Source of the DNA: Plasmodium relictum
Taxonomy: Eukaryota > Apicomplexa > Aconoidasida > Haemosporida > Plasmodiidae
Reading direction: 5' to 3'
DNA: 64,000 bases
Assembly (NCBI RefSeq): GCF_900005765.1
Contig: NC_041690.1
Coordinates: 2,170,001-2,234,000, forward strand
The notes under the pieces were generated by a model. That model was not told the origin of the DNA. It was given only the letters and a program-made list of their open reading frames with translations, and did not search any database. The position numbers were made by a program, and so were the translations under genes. Of this stretch, positions 31,989 through 42,725 are shown in pieces (the stretch's first letter is position 1; each line of letters starts with the position of its first letter).

Positions 31989-33234
31989 TTAAGCTTTATA
32001 TGCTCTAGATTTCCTTCTTCCTCTTGCTTTTTCAAATTTTCTTCCTTTTGAACGAACATAAGGTCTTGCTTTAGATTTTGGAACACCAGGTGCCTTACCA
32101 AAGTGTTTTTCAGCCGTTCTTGCTTTGGTTGGTCCTCTTAAAAGTATACATTTTTTTCCAGTAGGATATTTCAAAGCTAATTGATCAAAAGTTAAGCATT
32201 CACCACCAGCATCTAAAATTCTTTTTCTAGCACTTTCTGTAAATCTTAGTGCGCATACTTTTAATTTTTTACAACTAAATAATCTCTTGTCATCTAAATA
32301 AAATAATGGTTAAAACATGGTTAAAAATAATATATATATAAAACACTTTTGATTTATATCTTAACATTTAAATGCAATTAAATATATATATATATATATA
32401 TATAAGAAATAAAAAATTTAGTTTCTATTTCTATTAGATATATTAAAAATTACGAATTATATAATATGCAACTCAAAATTAATGAATATAAATTGATAAT
32501 AATAATCACATATTTATATTTTATTCAATTAATAAACAATAAAAAAAATAAAAAAAAATTTATATTCTTTATGTTAATCAAATAATGAAAAAATAACAAA
32601 ATAAATTTTATAAATTCTTAATAAATATAATCAGAACGTTCTACCATCTCCATTAATAATGTCAGAAGACCGTCGTGATTCGTAGAAACTTATTCATCAT
32701 ATGTATTTAATTATATATGTATGTAAATTATAAAAATAAACGAACTATTTTTTAATAATTATTATTACCTGTTATTGAACCAACAACAACTGCGACGTCG
32801 TCTGGATGTTTTATCATATGAGCTTGTAATTTAGATAATGATAATGGGGGCCTAAAACGTTTAGGCATAATAAGTCTTTTAGCAATTATTTTATTAAAAT
32901 TAGCATTCGTTCTTCTTGCTAAAAAATTATATAACTTCACCAACAGCCTCATGTATGGGTTTTTTGAAACCAGATGTTTTCTTCCATGCTTTTTTATTCT
33001 TCCCACATTTTTAAGAGCGATACCCTAAAAAAAAAAAAAATTATTACATATTTTCCTCGAAATATTTTATAATTTTTAATATGCATAGATAATTTTATGC
33101 AATTAAATTTAATTTTATGTATTTATTTTTTTCTATTTTAATTTATTTGTCGCATTAAAATAGCCATTCTATGAAATTTATAAAAATGTAATAAAATTCA
33201 TTTCTATTTTTAAATATGAAAATATACTTACCAT
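31989..33234 (-). CDS. RPL18: 60S ribosomal protein L18 (eL18), three exons
   Basis: Large-subunit ribosomal protein. Minus-strand exons in reading order: 33232-33234 (the ATG alone), 32769-33024, 31989-32293. The junctions are ATG|GTAAGT, an acceptor TTTAG|GGTATC, a donor ACAG|GTAATA and an acceptor TTTAG|ATGAC; the phases fit and the product is 187 residues, the normal eL18 length. The N-terminus reads [18 protein letters not shown]; later landmarks are [51 protein letters not shown] and the C-terminal [34 protein letters not shown] region. A first exon holding only the initiator codon matches the known tendency of ribosomal protein genes to have an intron at or near the ATG. The second intron (32294-32768) hosts a C/D box snoRNA. 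Head to head with RPL18a. Confidence 0.97.
32627..32705 (-). ncRNA. C/D box snoRNA within RPL18 intron 2
   Basis: Read on the minus strand, the same sense as its host gene. Box C is ATGATGA (32694-32700), box D' is CTGA (32662-32665), a C'-like box lies in AATGGAGATGG, and terminal box D is CTGA (32631-32634). The flanks are AT-rich with a short AAATA/TATTT complementarity that could close the terminal stem. The D' guide contains CACGACGGTCT (32667-32677), exactly complementary to the highly conserved large-subunit rRNA stretch AGACCGUCGUG. By the D+5 rule, this would direct 2'-O-methylation of the first C of that stretch, a position modified in yeast and human 25S/28S rRNA (snR73/U35 class, from memory). 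The D-box guide target was not identified. Boxes, spacing, host gene and guide all agree. Confidence 0.85.
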
Positions 33235-34303
33235 ATTTTTAAATCAGTTATAAAAAGAAATAAAGTTTTTTAAAAAAAAATAGATAAAAATACCAAAGTA
33301 TATTTAAAAAAAAAAATAATTTTAATTTTCTACTTAATTGTAATAATATTTTTTTTAATAAAAAAATAATATATATGAAACAATAAAAAATTCTTAAAAT
33401 GAATTAAATCATTTTGTTGTATAATTTTTCTTCAATACATAATATATAAAGTAAAATACAGAAAAAAAATATTTCTTTTTTAAATTATATATTTATCCAT
33501 AATGTATTTATCCTTTTATTTATACATATATATAACATATAATTTTTTTTTTTTTTTTTTAATGCATTAAAAAATTTTCTTATAAAAATATACACTTATT
33601 AATACATTAATTTCTTCAATGATATAACCCCTTTTATAACATGACTATATGAAAAAAAATTTAATAATGAATGATATATTATTGATATATTGTTAATTTC
33701 TTAAAACATTAAGAAAAGAAAAAGGCATATTAAGAAAATATATAAAATAAATCATAGTTTATAAAATAAAAAATTATATATATTTTTTGATATGCAATAT
33801 ATAAAGTATTATATATTGTAAAAATTATTTTACATTTTTTTTTATGTTTTGCATAATATCAAAATAAAAATTGATTACAAAATTCAATAAAAGATATTTT
33901 TTTTTATAATTTAATATTAGTAGAAAATAAAAATAAAGTTATTATATGTTTTTTTTTTTTTTTTATAAATAGAAGATTAAAAAAAAATATTTGCTTTTAA
34001 TCTATAAAATTAACATTGTAATTTACGAAATAAATATTTTAAAAAAGCTTAACTTTTCTATAAAAATTAAGTAGGAAAATTTTTTTTTTCTGTATATATT
34101 TTTTACATTTAATTTAAAATTGATATTATTGTAAATTATTTACTTTTAATTATTATTCATCTTAAGTTTATTTTATCTACTTTTGAATAAAATTTAATTG
34201 GAACATAAGTTTATTTTATATTATTTTATTCTTATTTTTCTTTTATTGATTATCTTTTTATTTAAATATATATTTATTTTTTTTGGTATTCAGTTGAACG
34301 AAA
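33235..34303. promoter_or_regulatory. Bidirectional promoter region between RPL18 and RPL18a
   Basis: About 1.07 kb separates the two divergent start codons. It must contain the promoters and 5' UTRs of both ribosomal protein genes, which are likely to be co-expressed. Composition is extremely AT-rich with poly-T runs near 33542-33560 and 33950-33963. I could not recognise a specific factor site. Confidence 0.6.
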
Positions 34304-35207
34304 ATGGTTAAAACTATAGATAAATCATTAACAACAAATGTAAGTTTTTTAAAAATACACAAAATTAAAAGATATATAGAATATTTTTATGGTTTGTAAA
34401 TGATATAAATGAATTTTTTTTTAATATTTTATATATAATTAGCATATTTATTTTTTTACAAATTAATATTAATGTTTTTCATATTCTGAAATATTTTATT
34501 GCCTTTTTAAACTTTAAAAATATAGAAAGAAATAAATCTTAAAATATATGGATATATACTATAAATTTTGCAATGTTTTTTTGTTTAATCATATGCATAT
34601 ATATATATATATATATATTTGGATATATTTTACTTTTAATGTATTGAATTTTTTATATATTTTTATTCTTCTTAATTTTTGTTTTTAGATACAACAATAT
34701 CACATAGTTGGTAGAGCTGTTCCAACTGAAAAAGATAAAAACCCTAATGTTTATCGAATGTGTATATTTGCAAAAAATGAGACAAATGCAAAATCTCGAT
34801 TTTGGTATTTTATGAAAAAAATAAATAAATTAAAAAAATCAAACGGAGAAGTGTTAGCTTGTGAAAAAATAAGAGAAAGATTTCCATTACGAGTAAAAAA
34901 TTATGGTGTTTTATTAAGATATGATAGTAGAACAGGAACACATAATATGTATAAGGAATTTAGAGATACTACCAAAGAAGGAGCTATTTCTCAGTTATAT
35001 TCAGAAATGGCCGGAAGACATAGAGCAAGAGCATCTTCCATTAGTATTATAAGAATATCTGAAATTAGTTCTAATTTAGTTAGAAGACCACATATTAAAC
35101 AGTTATTAAAAAAAAAACTAAGATTCCCAGCATTACATTTGCCTACATTGAAGAGAGAATTTAGAAAAAAATATTCAGCTAAAAGACCATCTACATACAG
35201 AATGTAA
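34304..35207 (+). CDS. RPL18A: 60S ribosomal protein L18a (eL20), two exons
   Basis: Large-subunit ribosomal protein. Exons 34304-34339 (12 codons, MVKTIDKSLTTN) and 34689-35207, joined at GTAAGT and TTTTTAG, phase 0, giving 184 residues. Family landmarks are QQYHIVGRAVPTEKDKNP, VYRMCIFAKNETNAKSRFWYF, NYGVLLRYDSRTGTHNMYKE, AISQLYSEMAGRHRARASSI and the C-terminal RFPALHLPTLKREFRKKY. The short first exon is supported by the eL20 N-terminus, which needs about 30 residues before the RMCIFA motif. The 349-base intron was searched for a snoRNA; a weak C-like and D-like pair lacks a usable guide. Divergent from RPL18. Confidence 0.97.
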
Positions 35208-36201
35208 ATTAGCATAATTCAGTGAAAAATAATATTTTATTATTTCTATTGGATAAAATAAATTGTATTTTGATAAATTATTAAAAAAAAAAAAATTGTT
35301 TTTATTTTAATTTTTTTTTTCTTATTTTTATTCTTTTTTTTTTTTATTATTTTTAATTAAACTTTAAAAACATTTATTTTTAAGGAGTTTAAAGTAAAAT
35401 GAAAAATATATGATATCTTCTATAAATTATCTTAAAAATAAAGAAAAATATTAAAAAATATAAGTTAAAATTTCACTCATTAATCATAGTTTATTGGTTT
35501 ACTATAATTAGAACACGTAAGATTTATATTCATATTATGAAAAAAATACTTTTAAGTTTTGCATTTTGTCTATTTTAAAGAATTATAGTTGCAACTTTTT
35601 CTTAAAATAATCCTTAACTTTAATAATAAATAAGTAAATGTATTTCGTTAAAAATAAAATCAAAAGTACACATCTATATGAATATTGTTCTCTTGATATC
35701 ATAAATATTATTTAAATTTTTATTACTTTATTTTATTTTATATAATTTTATACTTTTTCTTTTTTCTTTTTTCTTATTTGAAAACATGTGATAATTTATG
35801 CATTTAAGCACATTTACTTAATTGTAATATGAAAAAATGAATTTAATAGAATATTCTTTAAATAATTAATGTTTTATACATAAAAGAGAAATTTATAAAA
35901 TATCTCGAAACTTAAATTTATTGTAAATAAAATTATTTTTTTTACATGATTTAATGCTATTTTTTTTTTTTTTTTTTTTTGTATTTAACATTGAAAAATT
36001 ATATTTATTACTTATTTTATTTGTATTTATTTTTATTTTATTTATTTATTTTTTTTTAATTATTTATGCAAAAGTTTCTTCATAATTTGAAAAATTTTTT
36101 TTTTCGTAATTTATTGAAGGCAAAAATGATGCACTAAATAATGAGTTACCATAATTGCTTTTTTTTTGCATATCCCTATATATTAATTACCATTAAATAT
36201 T
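35208..36201. other. Spacer upstream of U6, with TATA-like element
   Basis: About 1 kb between RPL18a and U6. No open frame was accepted. The element TATATATT at 36177-36184 is 18-25 bases before the mature U6 start, where a Pol III type 3 TATA box would be. The segment AATGAGTTACCATAATTGC at about 36139-36157 is in the right zone for a proximal sequence element, but the Plasmodium PSE is not well enough known to me to call it. Confidence 0.5.
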
Positions 36202-36226
36202 GGCTCTCTTCGGAGATGCCGTTTGT

Positions 36227-36258
<32 letters not shown>

Positions 36259-36308
36259 GGCCCCTGCGCAAGGATGACACATGACGTTCGAGAAGGAATG
36301 TAATTTTT
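36202..36308 (+). ncRNA. U6: U6 spliceosomal snRNA
   Basis: Catalytic snRNA of the spliceosome, transcribed by RNA polymerase III. A 5' stem-loop (GGC-TCTC-TTCG-GAGA-GCC, UUCG tetraloop) is followed by the nearly invariant U6 core AAAATTGGAACGATACAG, with ACAGAGA at 36242-36248 (5' splice-site binding) and the AGC catalytic triad at 36254-36256. CATGGCCCCTGCGCAAGGATGACAC follows, and the internal stem-loop region ends in a T-run at 36304-36312 that serves as Pol III terminator. The mature 3' end falls inside that T-run, so the last few bases are approximate. Identity is certain; splicing of the short introns across this window depends on it. Confidence 0.98.
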
Positions 36309-36312
36309 TTTT
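36304..36312 (+). terminator. Pol III T-run terminator of U6
   Basis: Nine consecutive T residues directly after the U6 coding region, the normal polymerase III stop signal and the source of the U6 3' oligo-U tail. Confidence 0.85.
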
Positions 36313-37104
36313 AAATAAATTTATTATTAAAAAGTATTATAAAAAAAATTTGAATATTTTGAATTAACATAAAGGTTCAATTTTTTAATTCATTTTCAAT
36401 ATTAAAAAAGTTAATTTTTTTTTTTTTATATTTTAAATAAATGATTGATTATTTTTATTTTTTATGAATAAAAATAGAGAATTTAAAAATACCAAAAATA
36501 AAATATATAAATTAAACGGGCAAACCTAAGCCATATATAAATATATTTTATTAAAAAAATGAAAAAGATATATAAATACATTAATTGATGTAGAAAATGG
36601 CAAAAGACATTTATTTTTATTTCTTATGTAAATACATAATCATAAATATTTTTGTTATTTTTACATATATACGTAAATGTACAATTAAAATGTAAAATAA
36701 AAATAAAGAACATTATGTGTGGAAAAGGCAAAATCAAATAATGAAAAAGTGGTATGGCTAGTGTTATAAATAAAAAAAATTTTAATTTTATGTAGTTATT
36801 AAAAAGATTGTAATACAGTATATATCTTTAATTCCATAAAAAGAAATATAAATTTCTAAAAAATTTTGAGATTTTTTCCTTTAAGAGAAAATTTTTTTAT
36901 GAATACATCATTTATTATTTCTCTTAACGTATATAAGTAAGAAACCTAAGAAAAAATAAATAAATATTTATAACTGTGAAATAATAGAACTTAAGGAATA
37001 TAACATTTTCATCATTTTCCATTATATTTTGCATAATTACAAAATATAGCATAAACTTTTGTAACAAAGTACTTTTACGTTCATTATTGCAAAGTTGAAC
37101 ATAT
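36313..37104. other. Spacer between U6 and candidate structured RNA
   Basis: AT-rich sequence without acceptable open frames. A minus-strand AATGATGA near 37008 resembles box C but no CTGA box follows within snoRNA distance. Confidence 0.6.
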
Positions 37105-37492
37105 AAATTTCCCTGAGGATATATTTATCTTTAACTATTGTTGCATATGATTCTTCTCGCTTTTAAAAATTAAATTAAGTAATAATTTTGTCTATTTCGC
37201 ATCACATTTGAATTTTAATATAGGAATATATCTAACTCATGTATGCTATCAACTACTCAAAAACACAAAATCAAGGACTATCTGATTTCTAGTGTTTTGT
37301 TTTGGTAAATTTATCTTTGCATAATAATGTCTTATTAATACTTATTTATGCTTCATATTTACTATATCCTCCATATATTTGTGTTCTCAAGTTATTTATA
37401 ATAAAAACTTTAGCATAAACATATTATCTATTACCTTTTTATACCACCTCAGCGAGAATCATCGTAAGTCCTTTGCATATCAAGATATTAAT
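37105..37492 (-). ncRNA. Candidate structured non-coding RNA, unidentified
   Basis: A segment of about 350-400 bases between U6 and tRNA-Arg. It is less AT-rich than its flanks and has stops in all frames. Two arms about 290 bases apart (37149-37161 and 37451-37463) pair over 11 of 13 positions. On the minus strand the two mismatches are adjacent G.A and A.G, giving 8 bp, tandem GA/GA, then 3 bp; on the plus strand they would be T.C pairs. This favours a minus-strand RNA. Inside lies a second stem, 37260-37266 with 37292-37298 (7 bp) and 37268-37273 with 37283-37288 (6 bp), around a 9-base loop. The arms are flanked by GCATAT motifs. I compared it by eye with U1-U5, U3, SRP, RNase P and MRP RNA landmarks and found no match. 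Ends and strand are uncertain. Confidence 0.4.
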
Positions 37493-38649
37493 TAAAAGAT
37501 TCTTAAAAAAACTTTAATAAAGAAATTAATAAAAATAAATAAAAAACTGTAAACACAATTCAGTAAATTCTTAGAATACTCTATTATATTTTTAATTTGC
37601 AATAAATACTTCATGTGTTTCCTTTTATATAAATAAAGTGTGTATTATGTATTATTACATAGTATATTTTTAACAGGGAAAGAAAGATATATAGAACGAT
37701 TCAAAATTAAAAAGAAAAAAGTAAAATATTGATTAAATTTATTTTGTAATTATGATAATTTAATGTTTCATTTTTTCTAATTTTTCATCTAGTAATCATT
37801 TAAATAATTTTTATATACAATATTTGATATAAATAAAAAGTTATATGAGAGTAAGTATATATATTGATGTAACTAAAAATATAAAAACGATAGTTTTCTA
37901 TATTTTTTATGTTAAAGGACTAGCTAGAAAAAGAGAATACTGTTTTAATATATAATAGAAAACCTAAATATAAATTAAACATTAAAAATTTATATATAAT
38001 TTCTTTTAACACTCAAAAAAAATTCATAAAAAAAAAAAAACATTTATCTTATTTACATAGTATAAAATGAAAAATGTTTAAAAAAAAAAATATATAATTT
38101 AAAGTACAAACTATGGATAATACTTTTTTAATGAAAAATAACAAACGTCTGAAAATCAAAAAGGAATAAATTAATTCTAAAAAATTTAAAAGAGAATTAA
38201 ATTTCATAAGGTATTAATTCTAAAATAATTTTATACAAAAAAAAATTTATAATTAAAACTAAAATTCCCCCACTCAAAATGTATAAGTTTATAATTACTA
38301 AATAGTCAAATTGTTTTAAAAAAAATGTAACATTTATAAAAAATTAATGATTTAAAGAAAATATTTTTTTTATAGAAGTATACTAAAAAAAAAAAAAGAA
38401 ATTAATAGAAAAAAAGTAGATTAAATCCTCTTAAAGTTACAGAATATAATGGTGGTTGTCTCATATTAATAATATTTTGTTATTAAAAAAAATATATATA
38501 GCATAGGTTTTGTTTTAAAAAAAAAATTATTACTATAATAATAAATACATTTTCATACATGCATATATAGCTCCTTTTTAATATTAAATAAAATTGTATA
38601 AAAATGTTATTGCTCAAATTATCAAATTATTTCTCATAAATTTTAATTG
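37493..38649. other. Spacer before tRNA-Arg, no gene seen
   Basis: AT-rich stretch with frequent A-runs; no open frame, tRNA or snoRNA pattern that I can support. Confidence 0.6.
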
Positions 38650-38723
38650 TACCCCTGGCGGGGATCGAACCCGCAACCTTTGGATTAGAAGTCCAACGCG
38701 CTATCCAATTGCGCCACAGAGGC
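38650..38723 (-). tRNA. tRNA-Arg (anticodon UCU)
   Basis: Complete cloverleaf read on the minus strand, without intron. Acceptor GCCTCTG pairs with CAGGGGT, with G.U at the first and fourth positions of the stem. The D arm holds TGGCGCAATTGGATAGCGC; the anticodon stem TTGGA/TCCAA encloses loop CTTCTAA with anticodon TCT at 38687-38689. The T arm GCGGG-TTCGATC-CCCGC has the invariant TTC-A B-box sequence. TCT reads AGA (and AGG), the dominant arginine codon in this AT-rich genome. The discriminator base is A; CCA is added after transcription. Confidence 0.97.
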
Positions 38724-40816
38724 TTCAATACTTTTGTTATTTCATTAATATATATAAAATAAAAAAAAATTAAAAAGTTAATATATAAATGTATTTATAT
38801 ACATATATATATATATATATTTATCTATAAGATTTTTTATTATTTTTTTTTTATAATTTAATATTTTTGTAACGTATGTATAATTATTTGAATAATTAAG
38901 TATAATCACTCGAATTTTTTATATATAATTATTCCTTTATATACATAAGAAATATGTAGTAAATATTATAAAAAAATTTCATACATTTTCCGGAATATTA
39001 TATATTTCTTTGTAAAAAAGCTAAAAGAAATATAATGATTGAATTGTATTTTTTTTTTTTTTGTATATTCATATAAAAAGGTTCTTATTATAATTTATAC
39101 AGATGAAATGCAATTTTTTAAATTTACGTATTATCCCTATAAAAAAATCCTGTGTTAAAAAAAAAAAATTTTTTTTTAAAAGTTGTTTTTTAATTTTAAT
39201 ACCATTATTAGAACTTCCAAAAATTTTTACATTCTAATTTCTAATGAAGATAATTCTAAATTATTATTTTTATTAAATTATTAATTTTAATTTAAATTTA
39301 CTTAACATTATTATAAAGCTATAATACTGAAAGTAACATAAAAAAAAGAAAAAAAAACATATAATACCGTTAGGCCTTAGTTTTTTTTTTTTTTTTTTTT
39401 TTTGAATTTTAATTGTAATGTTAATAGACAATTCCTAATTTTTTATATAAAACAAAACAGTAATTTTATATTCAAATATAATACGCTTTTATAAGAACAA
39501 TTCTAAATGAAAAATGATTTTATCAGTTAATTTTCAGAACTTTAGATTAATTTTTATTAAAAGTAAAAATTATTAAAAAAAAATTTTATAGTTTTAACGT
39601 AATTTTTTTTTAAAAGTTATCGTGAGAATATGTAATTGATCCACTTAAGTTGTTCAGTGAAGTTATATAATTGCTATCAAACCTTTTATATATAGAAAGG
39701 AAAAATATTTTTCTCCTAAATGTTTACATACTCCCTCGAACAATAAAAACATGAATAATCCATTTCAAATTTACCATTAGGAATTCAGGAATTTAAAGAT
39801 TTCTTTTAGTTTATATTTGCTCATATGTTTTTATATTTTAAAAAAATAAGATTAAAAAAATTATCTTTTTATCAACATTATTTTTTTATTTATCCTTAGT
39901 TAATGTAATTTTTTTATAATTGTAATTGGTGTAATGACACATGAACATTTAGCAAAAAATATTTAAAAAAAATAAATTTATTATGCATACATAAAAAAAT
40001 TATGAGACTGCAAAAAAAAATAAATCTATAATGCTATAGAAAAGTTCGTAATTTTTTCATAAATTTTAAATGAATAATATTTTATAAGTATATGTTTTTT
40101 TTGTATTAAAAGTCAAAAAAAAGTTTGTATTTTTTTTTTTTTCAATAAATTACCTTTTTTAAATAAAATTTTAATTCTCTCTCTCTATAAATATTTTTAT
40201 ATGTAAATGTATAAAAAAAAAAAAAAATAAAAAAAAAAATAAAATTCATATTTATATTCATTGAAAAATATAATTTTATAGAATATTTAAATCAAATGTA
40301 TGTTCTGTATTGATTCATTTAATATTATAAAAAAAAAAAGAATGAATATTATGTGTCTCTCCCCTCACTCATGAATAAGTATAATTAAAAATATAGAAAA
40401 AAAAAACTGTATATGATAAAAAAAATTTAATTTCTTTCATAAATATAATAGTTACAAAAACAAACATAATGAAGTGGTTATAATGAGTAAAAAAAAAATG
40501 AGATATGATTAAAAAATATAAAGATGTCTCTCTCAGCATTCATGAATAATTTTTAAATATTTTATATTATACTTAACAATAAAGGCAAATGAATAATACA
40601 AATATATAAATATTTTATGTATTATGCTCATAAAAATTTAATTAAAGTAATATATTTATAGAATAAATTAAAAAAAAAAAAGCATTTTTTTAATTCAAAA
40701 ATAATAAACAAAAAAAAAAAAAAATGAAATAAAAGTAAAAAAAACATATAAATGAATAAATAAATACATATTTAAATAAAAAAAGCGAATAATAAACAAT
40801 ATAAGAGATTCACTAC
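38724..40816. other. Spacer downstream of PiT, contains a repeated motif pair
   Basis: About 2.1 kb between tRNA-Arg and the PiT gene (both minus). No open frame was accepted. Contains two related elements about 170 bases apart (listed separately) and a less AT-rich patch at about 39615-39690 with no clear RNA signature. Long T-run at 39380-39403. Confidence 0.6.
40351..40550. repeat. Two dispersed copies of a TGTCTCTC-TCATGAATAA motif
   Basis: Copies at about 40353-40376 and 40524-40548 share TGTCTCTC, a C-containing spacer and TCATGAATAA. Read on the minus strand both are TTATTCATGA followed by a purine-rich GAGAGACA block, in the 3' flank of the PiT gene. In this background the shared mixed-base block is unlikely to be simple AT repetition. 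Function unknown. Confidence 0.4.
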
Positions 40817-42725
40817 TTAGAATTTATATGATGGACTATATGCTGCAAATGAAAAAATAGCCGCCGTTACACTTGCTGAAAAAAAAAAATATAAATATAC
40901 ATATATATATACATAAAATACAATTATATTAAAAATAAAATAAGATCAAATATTATATGTGTACAAAATGATATTTATAATAATGTATTTAGAATTTTAT
41001 AAGTCTAATGTATTCTGTAAAAAGTTAATATGTATATGAAATAAAATTACCAGAAAAGAAAACTGTTATAATCCAAGACAAAAAAACAGTTCTAAACAGT
41101 TTTAAATTTACACAAGATGTGTTTAAAAATGATAAGGAAAATTTTTTCTTGCTTGCTATACCAAAATTTTTATCTTTATCACAATCTAAAGAATCGTCTA
41201 ATATTTTCAAATTCTTTCTTTTGTTTGCTGATGTTTTGGCTTCAACTAAACCAACACCGATAACACTAGAAACGGCACAATGGGTAGAACTTAATGGAAT
41301 ACCACATATACTAAAAAATAAGACTATTAATCCTGATATTAATTCTACAGTAAAACCTCGAGAAGGTGTAATTTTAATAAGCTTCATTCCAACAGTTTTA
41401 ATAACTTTATATCCTAGCAAGGATAAACCTAAAGACATAGATAATCCACCAAATAATAATATATACCACTGAACTTTTATTTTTCCTTTTATTCCATTAT
41501 TATATGTATTAAATACAGCAGCAAATGGGCCAATTGCATTGGCTGTATCATTTGCACTTTGTGCTACTACACCTAAAATTGCACTTATAATTTGTAATGA
41601 AGAAAAAACTATTTCCGTTTCTGGATCAAAATTTTCAATTAACATTTCTGGTATATTATTATTTTCAATTGATTTTTTATCATCTATTATATCGCTTTTA
41701 AAACTTATTTTCTTAATATTCATTATATTTTGATAATCTTTTTCATGATCAACTTTTTTTTTTTCAATTATTTCAATTGGAATATGTGCATTAGTTTGTG
41801 TTCCTTGAGTTTCATTTGATGCTACTGAATTTAAGCTACTGTTTTTTATATTACAGAAATTTCCTTTACCATTTTTTTCTATATCAATCATTTCATCTCC
41901 ATATACTTTTTTATTTAAATGATAATTTCTTATTCTATTGCTATATATAACATATATGATGAATGAGCCAACACATGTTAAAAATATAGATATTCCAAGG
42001 CATATCAATGAGGAATAAAAAACATGAAATGTACTCCAATCTTGAAGATAACATGGTGAAGAAATAAACTCTTTACCATCTTTTAACATTTTACATTTTA
42101 TATCTAATACAATTGGATTATGAAATACTAAAAATACACTAAAAGGTAAAGTTATTAAAAAAATCAAAAACCAATAGGATCTTTTAATAATAGTAAGCGA
42201 GTTATTTCTTCTTAATATTAAAATACGTAATAAACAAAATGCCAAAGCAGAACATGTACTCGCTAGTAGGGGAGCTGCAAACCATGAAATAACAATACTA
42301 TGTATTTTCTCCCATTTTATTGACTTTTTATTTCCTGTAGCTAATCCAAAACCCATCAAAGCTCCTATTATGCTGTGTGTAGTTGAAACCGGTATTCCAG
42401 CAAAAGTTGCAATAGCTAGCCAAACAGTTGCTCCCATTAAAGCACAACACATACCTAGCATTAAAAATTCAGGCGCATCGTAAAATACTTGAAAATTTAT
42501 TATTTTTGAACGAATTGAATCCGTAACAGTTCCACCTAATAAACTTGCACCTAAGGCTTCAAAAAAAAAGGCGACTATAATTGCTTTTTTTACTGATATT
42601 GCTTTTGATCCAATAGAAGTACTAAAAGTATTTGCTATATCATTGGCTCCCGTAACAAATGCCATAAAAAAACATGCTATACCGCTTGTGATGACTAACC
42701 ATAACATATCAGGATTTGTAACCAT
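40817..42725 (-). CDS. PiT: PiT-family inorganic phosphate transporter, two exons
   Basis: Sodium-coupled phosphate symporter of the parasite plasma membrane (PiT/SLC20 family). Exons in reading order: 41051-42725 and 40817-40875, joined in phase 1 (donor GTAATT, acceptor TTTTCAG), giving 577 residues. The last exon supplies the missing C-terminus SVTAAIFSFAAYSPSYKF, which continues the final membrane helix. Both PiT signature repeats are present: GANDIANTFSTSIGSKAI with N28/D29, and QSANDTANAIGPFAAV with N392/D393. PVSTTHSIIGALMG and PLSSTHCAVSSVIGVG are the duplicated STTH-type motifs. About ten hydrophobic helices flank a large hydrophilic central loop (about residues 265-375) rich in Lys, Asn and Ile, the usual cytoplasmic loop of the family. 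Both substrate-binding repeats are intact, so a functional transporter is expected. Confidence 0.96.

Noticed and set aside
34400..34495. ATGATAT and CTGA pair in the RPL18a intron, as a second snoRNA
   Set aside because: Box C is non-consensus, no D' or C' boxes, and the would-be guide is AT-rich with no conserved rRNA match.
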